Part shown: piece by piece, positions 18,239-29,733 of the stretch | Layout: each line of letters opens with the position of its first letter | Position numbering within the stretch: the first letter of the stretch is position 1 | Source: Psychrobacter sp. JCM 18902 | Lineage (GTDB): Bacteria; Pseudomonadota; Gammaproteobacteria; Pseudomonadales; Moraxellaceae | Direction of reading: 5' to 3' | Length of the DNA stretch: 64,000 bases | Assembly: GCF_904846615.1 (NCBI RefSeq) | Contig: NZ_CAJHBK010000001.1 | Coordinates: 2,666,001 to 2,730,000, forward strand | Program-made: the position numbers and the translations under genes | The notes under the pieces: model-generated | Seen by the model: only the letters and a program-made list of their open reading frames with translations | Databases searched by the model: none | What the model was told of the DNA's origin: nothing

Positions 18239-19447
18239 ATGATTGAACGTCTACAAATATCGAACCTACGCAACCTGACGCACGTCAATCTACATGCAAC
18301 AGCTTGCAACGTCATTATCGGTGCCAATGGCAGTGGAAAAACCTCATTACTCGAAGCCATATTTCTGCTATCAAGAGGAAAAAGCTTTCGTCATCACCAG
18401 CCGAAACGCTATATCCAGCACCATCAAAATACAGCGACTGTATACGCTAGACTCAATGATAGTAGTACCTTAGCTATCCAAAAACAAGCTGACGCGACCA
18501 CAATTCTACGGCTCAATCAAACCACTGTCTATAACCAAAGTATCTTAACTGAGCAGCTACCAACGCTACTGATAGATCCCTCAACGATGGATATGTTAGA
18601 GCAGGGCAGTGCTAGTCGTCGCCAGCTGTTAGATTGGTTAGTGTTTCACATGAAACAAGGCTTTCATCCACAATGGCTCGCCTATCAGCGTCTATTAAAA
18701 CAGCGCAATAGTTTACTAAAAAAGACACGTCATTTGACCCAAGTGCAGCTCGCTGAACTAAAATCGTGGGATAAAGGACTTAGCAATCATGCGGCACTTA
18801 TTCATCATTATCGCGAACGGATATTCGCAGAATGGCAGCCTTATTTTGCTGAAAGTATCGCGCAGTTATTGCCCGCTTATGCGGAGCAATTGAGCCTTAG
18901 CTATAATGCTGGTTATGATACGAATGTTGCGCTGGATATACAGCTTAATGAGCGCTTAGAACAGGATTTGCAACTGGGATATACTCGTATCGGTAATCAC
19001 CGTGCTGATGTTCATGTGCATTGGCGTTCTAATGACTCGACAGCGTCGAATAACAATTTCTCAGATACAATAATGCATGAAGCGGACGCTAACCTCAAAG
19101 TAGCTGTGATAAAAGAGCAGGCAGCCAATGTGTTGTCGCGTGGTGAAAAAAAGCTATTAATCACAGCACTGCGTTTATCGCAACTGCCATTACTGCTAAA
19201 TACCCAAAAGACTAATGATCTATCAAATAATAGCGCTCATGCTCAGGTGACACCAGTGGTATTGCTAGATGATATTACTGCAGAGCTTGATGATAGGGCG
19301 ATAGATATTCTATTGTCGACGTTAGCGCAGCTGCCATGTCAGGTATTTATGACCAGCTTAACCGATGATATTTTGCCTTTAGTGCATGAATATTGGTCGA
19401 AACCCAATACGTTTCATGTGAAACAAGGTCAAATCTTGAGTCCTTAA
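18239..19447 (+). CDS. recF: DNA replication and repair protein RecF
   Basis: RecF is an SMC-like ATPase that helps load RecA at single-stranded gaps. Walker A is GANGSGKTSLLEA near residue 30, the signature is LSRGEKK near 300, and Walker B is VVLLDDITAELD near 345. I choose ATG 18239 (MIERLQISNLRNL) because the conserved N-terminus begins there; an upstream in-frame GTG at 18224 would add five residues. The gene contains two parS-like palindromes, at 18642-18657 (residues VFHMKQ) and 19410-19425 (residues TFHVKQ close to the C-terminus). Confidence 0.95.
   Translation: MIERLQISNLRNLTHVNLHATACNVIIGANGSGKTSLLEAIFLLSRGKSFRHHQPKRYIQHHQNTATVYARLNDSSTLAIQKQADATTILRLNQTTVYNQSILTEQLPTLLIDPSTMDMLEQGSASRRQLLDWLVFHMKQGFHPQWLAYQRLLKQRNSLLKKTRHLTQVQLAELKSWDKGLSNHAALIHHYRERIFAEWQPYFAESIAQLLPAYAEQLSLSYNAGYDTNVALDIQLNERLEQDLQLGYTRIGNHRADVHVHWRSNDSTASNNNFSDTIMHEADANLKVAVIKEQAANVLSRGEKKLLITALRLSQLPLLLNTQKTNDLSNNSAHAQVTPVVLLDDITAELDDRAIDILLSTLAQLPCQVFMTSLTDDILPLVHEYWSKPNTFHVKQGQILSP
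18642..18657. promoter_or_regulatory. parS-like site (recF, first)
   Basis: TGTTTCACATGAAACA matches the parS consensus at 15 of 16 positions and lies inside recF, about 3.5 kb right of the origin. Confidence 0.75.
19410..19425. promoter_or_regulatory. parS-like site (recF, second)
   Basis: CGTTTCATGTGAAACA matches the parS consensus at 14 of 16 positions and retains 13 of the inner 14 bases. It lies near the recF 3' end. Confidence 0.65.
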
Positions 19448-22565
<3,118 letters not shown>

Positions 22566-22617
22566 GTTGGGCCTCTAAGTTGGACATAAAGAGTTGCGAA
22601 ATCATTGTTAATTAATT

Positions 22618-22656
22618 AAAAAACCACCGCTTTGGCAATCAAGGCGGTGGTTTTTT
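22618..22656 (+). terminator. Terminator after gyrB
   Basis: CCACCGC and GCGGTGG arms, flanked by As and by six Ts, form a strong hairpin 60 bases after the gyrB stop. It could act in both directions. A parS-like site follows immediately at 22668. Confidence 0.85.
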
Positions 22657-22667
22657 AATGTTAGAAT

Positions 22668-22683
22668 TGTTTCACGTGAAACT
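22668..22683. promoter_or_regulatory. parS-like site (gyrB-mntP spacer)
   Basis: TGTTTCACGTGAAACT carries the perfect 14-bp core and differs from the 16-bp consensus only at the last base. It sits 12 bases past the gyrB terminator and 23 bases before mntP. Confidence 0.85.
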
Positions 22684-22706
22684 TAGTTTACGAATTGCTT
22701 TAGATA

Positions 22707-23300
22707 ATGGATATAGAAATGATTGAAGTTTTTTTACTTGCGATAGCCTTGGCGATGGATGCATTTGCGGTATCAATTGGGTTAGGGGCTAAGTCGCAAA
22801 AGAAATCATCTGCTTATGTGCTGCGTTTAGCCGTTTATGCAGCACTATACTTTGGTATTGCGCAAGGTGTGATGCCGCTGATAGGTTATCTATTGGGTGC
22901 AGTATTATTAGGCTGGTTGGCGACTGCTGCACCGTGGATTGGTGGTGGGATTCTTATTGTGCTTGGCGCTAAGATGTTATATGAAGCGTTTAATGGTGAG
23001 GTTGAAGCGGTATTAGCAGACAGTTTCGATGAAACTATACAAGAAAAAATCAATCATCGTATGATGTTTACATTGGCTATTGCCACCAGTATTGATGCGA
23101 TGGCAGCAGGCTTTACGCTTAATTTGTTGGCACTTAATGCATGGTTAGCCTGTTTAATCATCGCTATTGTCACCGCTGTATTTGGCTTTTTCGGTATCTA
23201 CTTAGGTAAGTCTTCAGGAACGTGGATCGAGGATAAAGCTGAGATACTTGGTGGATTAGTATTGATAGCCATTGGTATAAAGGTGATGTTTATCCGTTAA
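22707..23300 (+). CDS. mntP: Manganese efflux pump MntP
   Basis: MntP exports Mn2+ across the inner membrane. The 197-residue protein is almost entirely hydrophobic, with six predicted membrane helices in two repeats. The family signatures are [16 protein letters not shown] near the N-terminus and [16 protein letters not shown] near residue 130, each with a membrane-embedded aspartate. The ATG at 22707 is used; another ATG (22719) lies four codons further on. The spacer to gyrB is too short to hold a yybP-ykoY manganese riboswitch in addition to the terminator and parS. Confidence 0.93.
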   Translation: MDIEMIEVFLLAIALAMDAFAVSIGLGAKSQKKSSAYVLRLAVYAALYFGIAQGVMPLIGYLLGAVLLGWLATAAPWIGGGILIVLGAKMLYEAFNGEVEAVLADSFDETIQEKINHRMMFTLAIATSIDAMAAGFTLNLLALNAWLACLIIAIVTAVFGFFGIYLGKSSGTWIEDKAEILGGLVLIAIGIKVMFIR

Positions 23301-23334
23301 TAAGCATCATTATTTGAATTGATTCTCTACAATG

Positions 23335-23374
23335 AAAAGCACCCCTTTGATGATCAAAGGGGTGCTTTTTATTG
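23335..23374 (+). terminator. Bidirectional terminator between mntP and rlmF
   Basis: AAAAGCACCCCTTTGA and its exact complement form a 16-bp stem with a very short loop, followed by Ts on both strands. It lies between convergent mntP and rlmF, and a parS-like site follows at 23384. Confidence 0.9.
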
Positions 23375-23383
23375 TAGAGAATT

Positions 23384-23399
23384 TGTTTCACGTGAAACT
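23384..23399. promoter_or_regulatory. parS-like site (mntP-rlmF spacer)
   Basis: TGTTTCACGTGAAACT is identical to the site at 22668 and again directly follows a strong terminator. The core 14 bases are perfect. Confidence 0.85.
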
Positions 23400-23424
23400 A
23401 TAACTATTTTATATTAACTACTAT

Positions 23425-24513
23425 CTATTCTTCGTCAGTATCAAAACGCCATGCAAGTATACGCGTACTTTTTTGACCTTGGCTCATCTCAATGATGCGC
23501 ATTTGGGCAACACCAAGTTGTTTTAACAGCAATTGCATTGGTTTCACGTTTTCTGATTTTGAGACTAAACTTGTGAACCAGCCAACATGCTCAGCGAAAT
23601 CTTGACTCTCTTTTGCCATCTTGGTTAAAAAGGCAATCTCACCACCCTCAGACCATAGCTCTTTATGCTGACCACCAAAGTTTAGGTTTTGCGCGGCATT
23701 GCCAGATTTGGTTGAGCTGCGGCTAATTTGTGCGTTCTCATTCTTACCGCGATGTCGTTGTAAATTATGCTGCTTACGGCTATTGGCTTCCATCGCTTCT
23801 TCTAATGAGGCATGAAACGGCGGGTTGCAAACCACCACATCAAAGTAATCTTGGCGACCGATGATATTTTTAAAAATAAATTTAGGTTCGGTCTGTAGTT
23901 TGACTTTAACGGCACTCTTGAGCTTTGGATTGGTCTCACAAATCAGCGCGGCGGTATTGACCGAAATAGGATCAATGTCTGAGGCAGTAAAGCGCCAGCC
24001 ATAGCTTTGGCTGCCAATAATCGGATAAATCGCGCTGGCACCAGCACCGATATCGAGGGCGTGGATTTCTTTACCAGTCGGTGGCGTATTGTCTTTATTA
24101 ACATGCGTCGTCTGCGCGAGTAAATCGGCAATATAGTGAATATAATCGGCACGTCCCGGAATCGGTGGACATAAATAGCCTTCCGGAATATCCCAAAATT
24201 TCACACCATAATAATGAGCCAGTAGCGCTTGATTCAGTACGCGCACGGCGGCACTGTCTGAGAAGTTAATCGTCGACTCGCCTTTCGGGTTGGTAATGGT
24301 GTGCTTAGCAAGCTCAGGCAAAGCGCGAGTCAATACTTCAAAGTCATAACGACCTTGGTGCGGATTGCGCGGATGTAGCTGCCCTAATTTTTTGGCAGTT
24401 TCAGGCGATCTGTTTCGGTGGTTATTGGCGGTCGGGCGACGGTTCATAGGCTTACTGGTCATAGTCTCAGGCTTTGATGTTTGAATATAATGCACCATTT
24501 TAGCAGATTTCAC
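23425..24513 (-). CDS. rlmF: 23S rRNA (adenine-1618-N6)-methyltransferase RlmF
   Basis: RlmF methylates A1618 of 23S rRNA. The conserved N-terminal block [19 protein letters not shown] is at about residues 43-61. The S-adenosylmethionine fold has [14 protein letters not shown] near 150, and the catalytic motif is [14 protein letters not shown] near 230. The open frame starts at 24513, but a start at residue 18 (MTSKPMNRR, 24462) would match the family better. It converges on mntP and shares the 23335 terminator. Its start is 14 bases from the end of the LysE-type gene upstream. Confidence 0.92.
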   Translation of the reverse strand: MKSAKMVHYIQTSKPETMTSKPMNRRPTANNHRNRSPETAKKLGQLHPRNPHQGRYDFEVLTRALPELAKHTITNPKGESTINFSDSAAVRVLNQALLAHYYGVKFWDIPEGYLCPPIPGRADYIHYIADLLAQTTHVNKDNTPPTGKEIHALDIGAGASAIYPIIGSQSYGWRFTASDIDPISVNTAALICETNPKLKSAVKVKLQTEPKFIFKNIIGRQDYFDVVVCNPPFHASLEEAMEANSRKQHNLQRHRGKNENAQISRSSTKSGNAAQNLNFGGQHKELWSEGGEIAFLTKMAKESQDFAEHVGWFTSLVSKSENVKPMQLLLKQLGVAQMRIIEMSQGQKSTRILAWRFDTDEE

Positions 24514-24527
24514 GAGTCACTAGCGTC

Positions 24528-25265
24528 TTATCGGCTACGTAAAATCAGATTTAATCCCAATATTATCATCGCTGTACCCAATACGCGGTCGATCCAATGT
24601 TCAAAACGCTGAAAGCGACGATGAATGGCAGGAATAGACAGTAACATCACCACGGTACTAAACCATGCCATCTGCAAGACCATCATCCATACGCCATAAA
24701 TAGCCAATTGCCACAGCGGTATATCGGGTGATAAAACGAGGGTAAATATCGCCACGAAATAGACGGGCGCTTTGGGATTAAACACATTGCAAAAAAATCC
24801 ACGGCGTAGAATGGAAGCGGTTGAGTCTGTATCAGTAGGCGGTTTTTTATTAGAAATGGCTTTATCAGAAAGCTCGGTATCATTGGTAGAAGTCGTTTGC
24901 TTAATAAGCATATCTGGTGAAACGTGAACACCTGAATCTATCAGCTCTACTGGATTTGCTAATTCTGATGTTTTTTTCGGTTTGGCTTGAATACCTTGCC
25001 ATCCTAGATAAATAAGATAACTACCGCCCAACCATTTAATAGCAGTGAGTAATGGCTGCGAATGGGCGATGAGCGTTGCCAGTCCTAGCACCGAATAGAT
25101 AATGTGTACGGCAAGACCTAAGGTAATGCCAAGACTACAAATCAAACCCGTACGTCGCCCTTTTGCCAAGGTTTGCTGTGAGACTAATACAAAATCAGGA
25201 CCCGGGGAGGCGGCAGCGAGTAGATGGACGCTGGTGATAAGCAAAAAACCGTGCCAAAATTCCAT
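24528..25265 (-). CDS. LysE/RhtB-family amino-acid exporter
   Basis: This is an inner-membrane protein of the LysE superfamily, which exports amino acids such as lysine, threonine or homoserine lactone. The signature AAASPGPDFVLVSQQTL lies near the N-terminus, and SLGITLGLAVHIIYSVLGLA and KWLGGSYLIYLGWQGI follow. A hydrophilic insert of about 50 residues (about 110-160) separates the two halves. I choose ATG 25265 (MEFWHGFLL), which begins the first membrane helix; an upstream GTG at 25307 would add 14 polar residues. The substrate cannot be told from sequence. Confidence 0.85.
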   Translation of the reverse strand: MEFWHGFLLITSVHLLAAASPGPDFVLVSQQTLAKGRRTGLICSLGITLGLAVHIIYSVLGLATLIAHSQPLLTAIKWLGGSYLIYLGWQGIQAKPKKTSELANPVELIDSGVHVSPDMLIKQTTSTNDTELSDKAISNKKPPTDTDSTASILRRGFFCNVFNPKAPVYFVAIFTLVLSPDIPLWQLAIYGVWMMVLQMAWFSTVVMLLSIPAIHRRFQRFEHWIDRVLGTAMIILGLNLILRSR

Positions 25266-25481
25266 AAAATGCTCTGAGTCATGTCTTGAGTTGGATAATA
25301 GTTGCACATTAGCGTAAATGAGGTCAACTGATATTGATATCAGCTATTGATACTCATGCTAAAACGATGCTTGCGTTGCACGTAGCGTATGTCTATATTG
25401 AAAGTAAGTTACATGATTTTTAGCAGTATTAATTAGCCATAAGACAAACCATAAAATGATTGCTCTAATAAGGATAAAAAC

Positions 25482-26297
25482 ATGACTAAGGAAAATAATA
25501 ATAGTAGTTCTACTAGCAATGACACTCGCATTACCTATGACGTCCAAGATTACATCTGCTTGATCGGGCTCAATCGCGCGGATAAACGCAATGCCTTTGA
25601 TAGCCATATGATTAAGCAATTGTCTGAGGCACTCACTAATTATGAAAACGATGTCAATCTTCGCTGTGCGCTGATATTCGCTCACGGTGAGCACTTCACC
25701 GCAGGGCTTGATTTAATGGAGCTACAAGATAAATGGGACAAAGGCGCGTTTGAGTTCGCTGCCGACGAAATCGATCCATGGGGAATCGGTGGCAAACTGC
25801 GCACTAAACCAGTCGTCGTCGCAGTACAAGGCACTTGCTTTACCGCTGGGATTGAGTTGATGCTCAATAGTGATGTCGTTATCGCTAGTGACAACTGCAA
25901 CTTTGCACAAATGGAAGTCCAGCGCGGCATCATGCCGTTTGGTGGTGCGACCGTGCGCTTCGTCGCGGCAGCAGGCTGGCAAAAAGCCATGCCGTATCTA
26001 TTAACCGGTAAAGCATTCGATGCGCAAACTGCTGACAGGCTAAATCTGGTTAGTGAAGTCGTGCCAAATGGGGAAGAATACGAGCGCGCGCTAACTATCG
26101 CCCAAGAGATTTGCAACGCTGCACCGCTTGGCGTGCAAGGATTACTGTCTTCAGCACAAGATGCCAGCCGTAATGGTGCAAAAACAGCCTTAGCCAATAT
26201 TCATAGTTATTTGCCGCATTTATTTCATTCAGAAGATGCGAAAGAGGGCGCGATGGCGATGGTTGAGAGAAGGGGAGCTGAGTTTAAGGGGAGGTAG
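25482..26297 (+). CDS. Enoyl-CoA hydratase/isomerase family protein
   Basis: This is a crotonase-fold protein of 271 residues. It shows LNRADKRNAFDSHM near residue 30, the oxyanion-hole region GEHFTAGLDLMEL near 70, and VQGTCFTAGIELMLNSDVVIAS near 115. The usual GGG of the second oxyanion segment is replaced by FTAGIE. The usual catalytic glutamate in the GI-PD block appears as EVQRGIMPFGG. Its exact acyl-CoA substrate is not predictable, and it could be a hydratase or a delta-isomerase. It ends just before the first NACHT gene. Confidence 0.85.
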   Translation: MTKENNNSSSTSNDTRITYDVQDYICLIGLNRADKRNAFDSHMIKQLSEALTNYENDVNLRCALIFAHGEHFTAGLDLMELQDKWDKGAFEFAADEIDPWGIGGKLRTKPVVVAVQGTCFTAGIELMLNSDVVIASDNCNFAQMEVQRGIMPFGGATVRFVAAAGWQKAMPYLLTGKAFDAQTADRLNLVSEVVPNGEEYERALTIAQEICNAAPLGVQGLLSSAQDASRNGAKTALANIHSYLPHLFHSEDAKEGAMAMVERRGAEFKGR

Positions 26298-26355
26298 TAA
26301 GGTAAAATATAGCCAGCTTTTGGTAATAAAACTAAAATTGGATAAGTTGATTATT

Positions 26356-28143
26356 ATGGGTATAGAAACTACAGGAAGCGTCAAAGAGATTAGAGATGTT
26401 GTAGTAGAAGTCGGTCAGTTTGTTACTAATTTTTTTGGTAAAGACTATCAAAAGTTTGCTACCAAATATAACTTTGCTTTGAGTGACTACTTAAAAGCTA
26501 AGTTGGTCAATCTCTCTAAAGTGAAAATGGCATTTTTCTCTTCGCAAGTTGTTGAGCTTAATGATATTTATGTTGCACAATATATTTCATTAGGCAATAA
26601 GTTGTACTCACAGGAAAGTTTCTTTGAATCACTTTTACAACATAAGAAAATGGTAGTTAGTGCCACAGCAGGTTCAGGAAAGTCCTGTCTTTTAAAGAGT
26701 ATGTTTATAAGTGTAATAAAAGACAGAAGTGATCTACTACCTCTATTTCTAGAACTTAGAAAAGTGAATGAGACTAATGATTCTATTTTCGAAACACTTA
26801 GGACTGATATAGCGATATACAACGAAAAATTTGATAAAGTCAATTTAAATTACTTACTTGATAGAGAGGGAACGATAGTTTTCTTAGATGGTTTTGATGA
26901 AGTAAACCATGATTTAAAAGACAGATTCACTAAAGAAATTAATAGTCTAGCAGATAAATATCCAAACCTTATTATCGTGGTTTCGTCAAGACCAGAATAC
27001 AATTTATTCTCTGATTGGTCGCTGTATAACGTCGCTCGTATTCAACCTCTGATTTTATCTCAAGCAGTAGATGTAATAAAGAAATTAGATTACGATAGCG
27101 AGGTAAGAGCGAGGTTCATACTAGCATTAGAGACTACACTTTTTAGTAAGCATGAAAGTTTTTCTAGTAATCCTTTGCTACTCACAATTATGTTAGTGAC
27201 ATATGAGCAGTTTGGCGATATACCTGACAGAGTCTATATATTTTATGATCTTGCTTATCACGCACTATTTAATAAGCATGACGTCTCGAAGCAGGGCTTT
27301 CTAAGAAAAAGTTCAACCAATCTGGATATGTACGAGTTAAGAGATATATTTGCTCTGTTTAGTTTATTTACATACAGTAAACAGATGTTCGAGATGACAG
27401 AAGATGAAATCCACACATTTTTGAAAAAATGCTTAGTACATTCAAAATCTGAGGTTATAGACAAGGATCTAAAGTTAGAGCTATTAAATAATGTACCTTT
27501 ATTAATGAGAGATGGCTTAAATTATTGCTTTACTCATCGTTCATTTCAAGAATATTTTACTGCATATTACATAGTAAATCATGCAGTTAAAGAACAAGTT
27601 TTTGAACGTGTATGTGGACGATATTATTCAGATAATGTTGTTGATATGGCATTTTCTATGAACAAGGAAGTAGTAGAGGACAAATGGATACTTCCAAAAA
27701 TAAGTAAAATTCTAGATTTAAAACCAGTAGATAATTCAACTATAAATCGCAAAATAACGTTGATATCAGTGTTCTTTAATCGAATTGAAGAGATCAAAGA
27801 GAGAGGAGAAAGGGAAATAGGCTTCACACACAATGAAAATTCTAATTTTCTCTACTATTTAATCAAAAAATATGATTGTCATAGTCAAATTATTTATTTG
27901 AATAACAAATATCACTCTCATGATTTTACTTATGAAGAAACAGATTTTTTTGAGTTAGTTTTAAACGATAAGCAAACTATAATACTTGAAGAGTTGAACG
28001 ATTTTGAGAAAAATTTAGTCTGTCGTATGGGTAGCTCACGTTATGGAGAGTGGAGTTTTGAGTTAATTGAATATATTAAGAACTTAATTCTGACTAATAG
28101 AAACAACTCTCTAGATGATATTGAAAATTTTATTTTTGATTAA
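26356..28143 (+). CDS. NACHT-domain STAND NTPase, probable anti-phage protein (first copy)
   Basis: This 595-residue protein has the NACHT NTPase plan. Walker A is ATAGSGKSCLLKS with GSGK from residue 106, Walker B is FLDGFDEVNHD with the first Asp at 178, and the sensor-like SSRPEYN lies near 213. The winged-helix end of NACHT modules is marked by THRSFQEYFTAYYIV near 394. The first 100 residues have no recognised domain, and the last 200 are probably helical. Bacterial NACHT proteins of this kind are established anti-phage proteins; that role here is inference. The ATG at 26356 is chosen because the longer frame from 26236 overlaps the hydratase gene and adds an arginine-rich, atypical sequence. 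The gene is clearly more AT-rich than its neighbours, suggesting acquisition. A relative lies at 57137. Confidence 0.82.
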   Translation: MGIETTGSVKEIRDVVVEVGQFVTNFFGKDYQKFATKYNFALSDYLKAKLVNLSKVKMAFFSSQVVELNDIYVAQYISLGNKLYSQESFFESLLQHKKMVVSATAGSGKSCLLKSMFISVIKDRSDLLPLFLELRKVNETNDSIFETLRTDIAIYNEKFDKVNLNYLLDREGTIVFLDGFDEVNHDLKDRFTKEINSLADKYPNLIIVVSSRPEYNLFSDWSLYNVARIQPLILSQAVDVIKKLDYDSEVRARFILALETTLFSKHESFSSNPLLLTIMLVTYEQFGDIPDRVYIFYDLAYHALFNKHDVSKQGFLRKSSTNLDMYELRDIFALFSLFTYSKQMFEMTEDEIHTFLKKCLVHSKSEVIDKDLKLELLNNVPLLMRDGLNYCFTHRSFQEYFTAYYIVNHAVKEQVFERVCGRYYSDNVVDMAFSMNKEVVEDKWILPKISKILDLKPVDNSTINRKITLISVFFNRIEEIKERGEREIGFTHNENSNFLYYLIKKYDCHSQIIYLNNKYHSHDFTYEETDFFELVLNDKQTIILEELNDFEKNLVCRMGSSRYGEWSFELIEYIKNLILTNRNNSLDDIENFIFD

Positions 28144-28652
28144 ATATAACCTTAGTTGTTCTGTAGAAGTTTTGCGAAGACAAGTTTTAGCCCTGACATG
28201 AGAGCCGTAAAAAAATTTCACTGCAATTTTAGGCTTGCAAGAGAAACCTTCTTAAATGAGGGTTTCTTAAGGCTATTTTACCTCAATAGGCATGTTGCAA
28301 AGGCTAGGTTTTGGGGCAGTATCGTGACCAAACAGGAATGACCCAAACCGTAGCCACAGAAAATCATAGATTTTCTCTTGCGTCAGGGCGAAGCAGTACT
28401 TCGCTTGATCCATCCTCACGCCTAGATAAGCAGATAATAACGGATGGCAGGATTGGCTCCCCTTATTACTGCAAAGATTTTGCCTTTTAATCCCCAGCTT
28501 CGAAACTATCTAAAGCCCCACACCAAACTACTAAAGCTAATACGGTAACCTCAAATAGCAAAAACCCCGCAATCGCGAGGTCTCATTATTTTATCGAGTA
28601 TAACTGGTGATAACTGCACCAGCGTTAGTAGCTTGGCACTGATTGACTACTA
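28144..28652. other. Gene-free region with several hairpins
   Basis: These 509 bases follow the first NACHT gene. A 61-codon frame at 28156-28341 has no family resemblance and is not called. Inverted repeats stand out: GAAACC/GGTTTC arms around 28243-28266, a GGTTTTGGG/CCCAAACC pair at about 28308-28349, AGAAAATC/GATTTTCT at 28358-28376 and GCGAAG/CTTCGC at 28388-28404. This may be a decayed mobile repeat or a structured RNA. The last 90 bases hold the terminator of the leftward YadA-like gene. Confidence 0.45.
28556..28581 (-). terminator. Terminator after the YadA-like gene
   Basis: Read leftward, ACCTCGC and GCGGGGT form a short GC-rich stem around the loop GATT or similar, followed by a run of Ts. 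It lies about 70 bases past the stop codon of the YadA-like gene. Confidence 0.65.
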
Positions 28653-29486
28653 TTATTTAGCTGATTTTTTATAGTAATCAACCATCATTGTACCTAGCGT
28701 GCCATTGTCATCGATAGTGACGATTCTGACCGTACCTGATTGTGCTGCGGTACTCGACTGTACCTGTCCGGCATTACCTAAGACGACTTGGTTGTTTTTA
28801 GCCGCCATTGCTCCGTTACCGATAGCGATGCTATTCATGCCGCCAGCCATAGATTTATTGCCTAGCGCTACCGAGTTTGCACCTTGTGCGGCTGCCGCTT
28901 CACCAACTGCGGTAGAGCGTACACCACTAGCATCGGCTAGATGACCAAAGGCTTGCGCGCGTTCAGCAGTTGCTTTTGACTGCCAACCGATAGAGGTTGA
29001 GCCTAAACCTGCGGCATTGGCTTCCCCGCCAACAGCCGTTGCGGAGTTTAGACCTGCATTGGCTTTATTGCCGACAGCGACCGTATCGTTAGTACCACCA
29101 GCGATGGCCGCTTCGCCGACTGCGGTAGAGCGAACACCGCTAGCATTGGCCAGATGACCAAAGGCTTGCGCGCGTTCGGCAGTGGCTTTTGATTGCCAAC
29201 CGATAGACGTCGAGCCTAGACCTGCGGCATTGGCTTGACCGCCGACAGCGGTTGCTGAGTTCAGACCTGCATTGGCCATATTACCGATAGCAACCGTGTC
29301 GTTAGTGCCGCTAGACATAGCACTATTGCCTAAAGTAATGGCAGTACTGTTCGTAGTGGTTTGGGTATTTGAAACTTGGGAGTCAGCACCTGTTGCCATA
29401 GCAGTGCATGCAGAAGTTGCGGCAATGGCGAGAGTAAGGGAACTGATTTTGAGTGCTAATTTTGATAGGGAATCCATTTTCATCAT
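28653..29486 (-). CDS. YadA-like head-repeat exported protein without membrane anchor
   Basis: The start is placed at ATG 29486 (MMKMDSLSK), which has AAGGA six bases upstream. An N-terminal signal sequence is evident (KLALKISSLTLAIAATSACTA). The cysteine might make it a lipoprotein, but the lipobox is not standard. The body is built of YadA/Hia-type head repeats with the AxGxxSxAxG pattern (for example SGTNDTVAIGNMANAG, GVRSTAVGEAA, NSVALGNKS). A block of 71 residues occurs twice in tandem. These repeats normally form trimeric beta-rolls in autotransporter adhesins. The C-terminal beta-barrel anchor and the coiled-coil stalk are absent, and the protein ends in a short tail (TVRIVTIDDNGTLGTMMVDY). 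It may be a secreted or lipid-anchored head-only protein, or a remnant of a larger adhesin. Confidence 0.8.
   Translation of the reverse strand: MMKMDSLSKLALKISSLTLAIAATSACTAMATGADSQVSNTQTTTNSTAITLGNSAMSSGTNDTVAIGNMANAGLNSATAVGGQANAAGLGSTSIGWQSKATAERAQAFGHLANASGVRSTAVGEAAIAGGTNDTVAVGNKANAGLNSATAVGGEANAAGLGSTSIGWQSKATAERAQAFGHLADASGVRSTAVGEAAAAQGANSVALGNKSMAGGMNSIAIGNGAMAAKNNQVVLGNAGQVQSSTAAQSGTVRIVTIDDNGTLGTMMVDYYKKSAK
28878..29303 (-). repeat. Two tandem 213-bp repeats in the YadA-like gene
   Basis: Two adjacent 213-bp units encode near-identical 71-residue blocks starting NDTVAIGNMANAG and NDTVAVGNKANAG. They differ at only a handful of residues, including Q/E, N/D and the last few. The DNA is similarly close, so the copies are recent or are kept alike by gene conversion. 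Copy number could vary among strains. Confidence 0.85.
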
Positions 29487-29733
29487 GCTAAATCCTTTTA
29501 GACAAGCCATCTTGGCTTAGTAGGGGGTGGGTGGGTAAAAGCTGATAGATTACAATCCTTGCAATATGAGCATACTCTGGCATAAATAACTTGATCATAT
29601 GTAGAGTCCGCAACATTAATGTAACACTAATTTTTAACCATTATTCAAATAATGATAGCATTATATTTTCAAAGGTCATTTAAGCCGACGAATGAACAGT
29701 TATAATATAAAACTACCGTAAAGGAGAGCATCG

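Noticed and set aside
23027..23041. Palindrome AGTTTCGATGAAACT in mntP
   Set aside because: It resembles parS but is a base short in the core, so spacing between half sites is wrong.
26236..26355. Longer start for the first NACHT protein
   Set aside because: It overlaps the enoyl-CoA hydratase in another frame and adds an arginine-rich sequence unlike NACHT proteins.
28156..28341. 61-codon frame after the first NACHT gene
   Set aside because: No homology recognised; the region is dominated by inverted repeats that do not preserve a reading frame.
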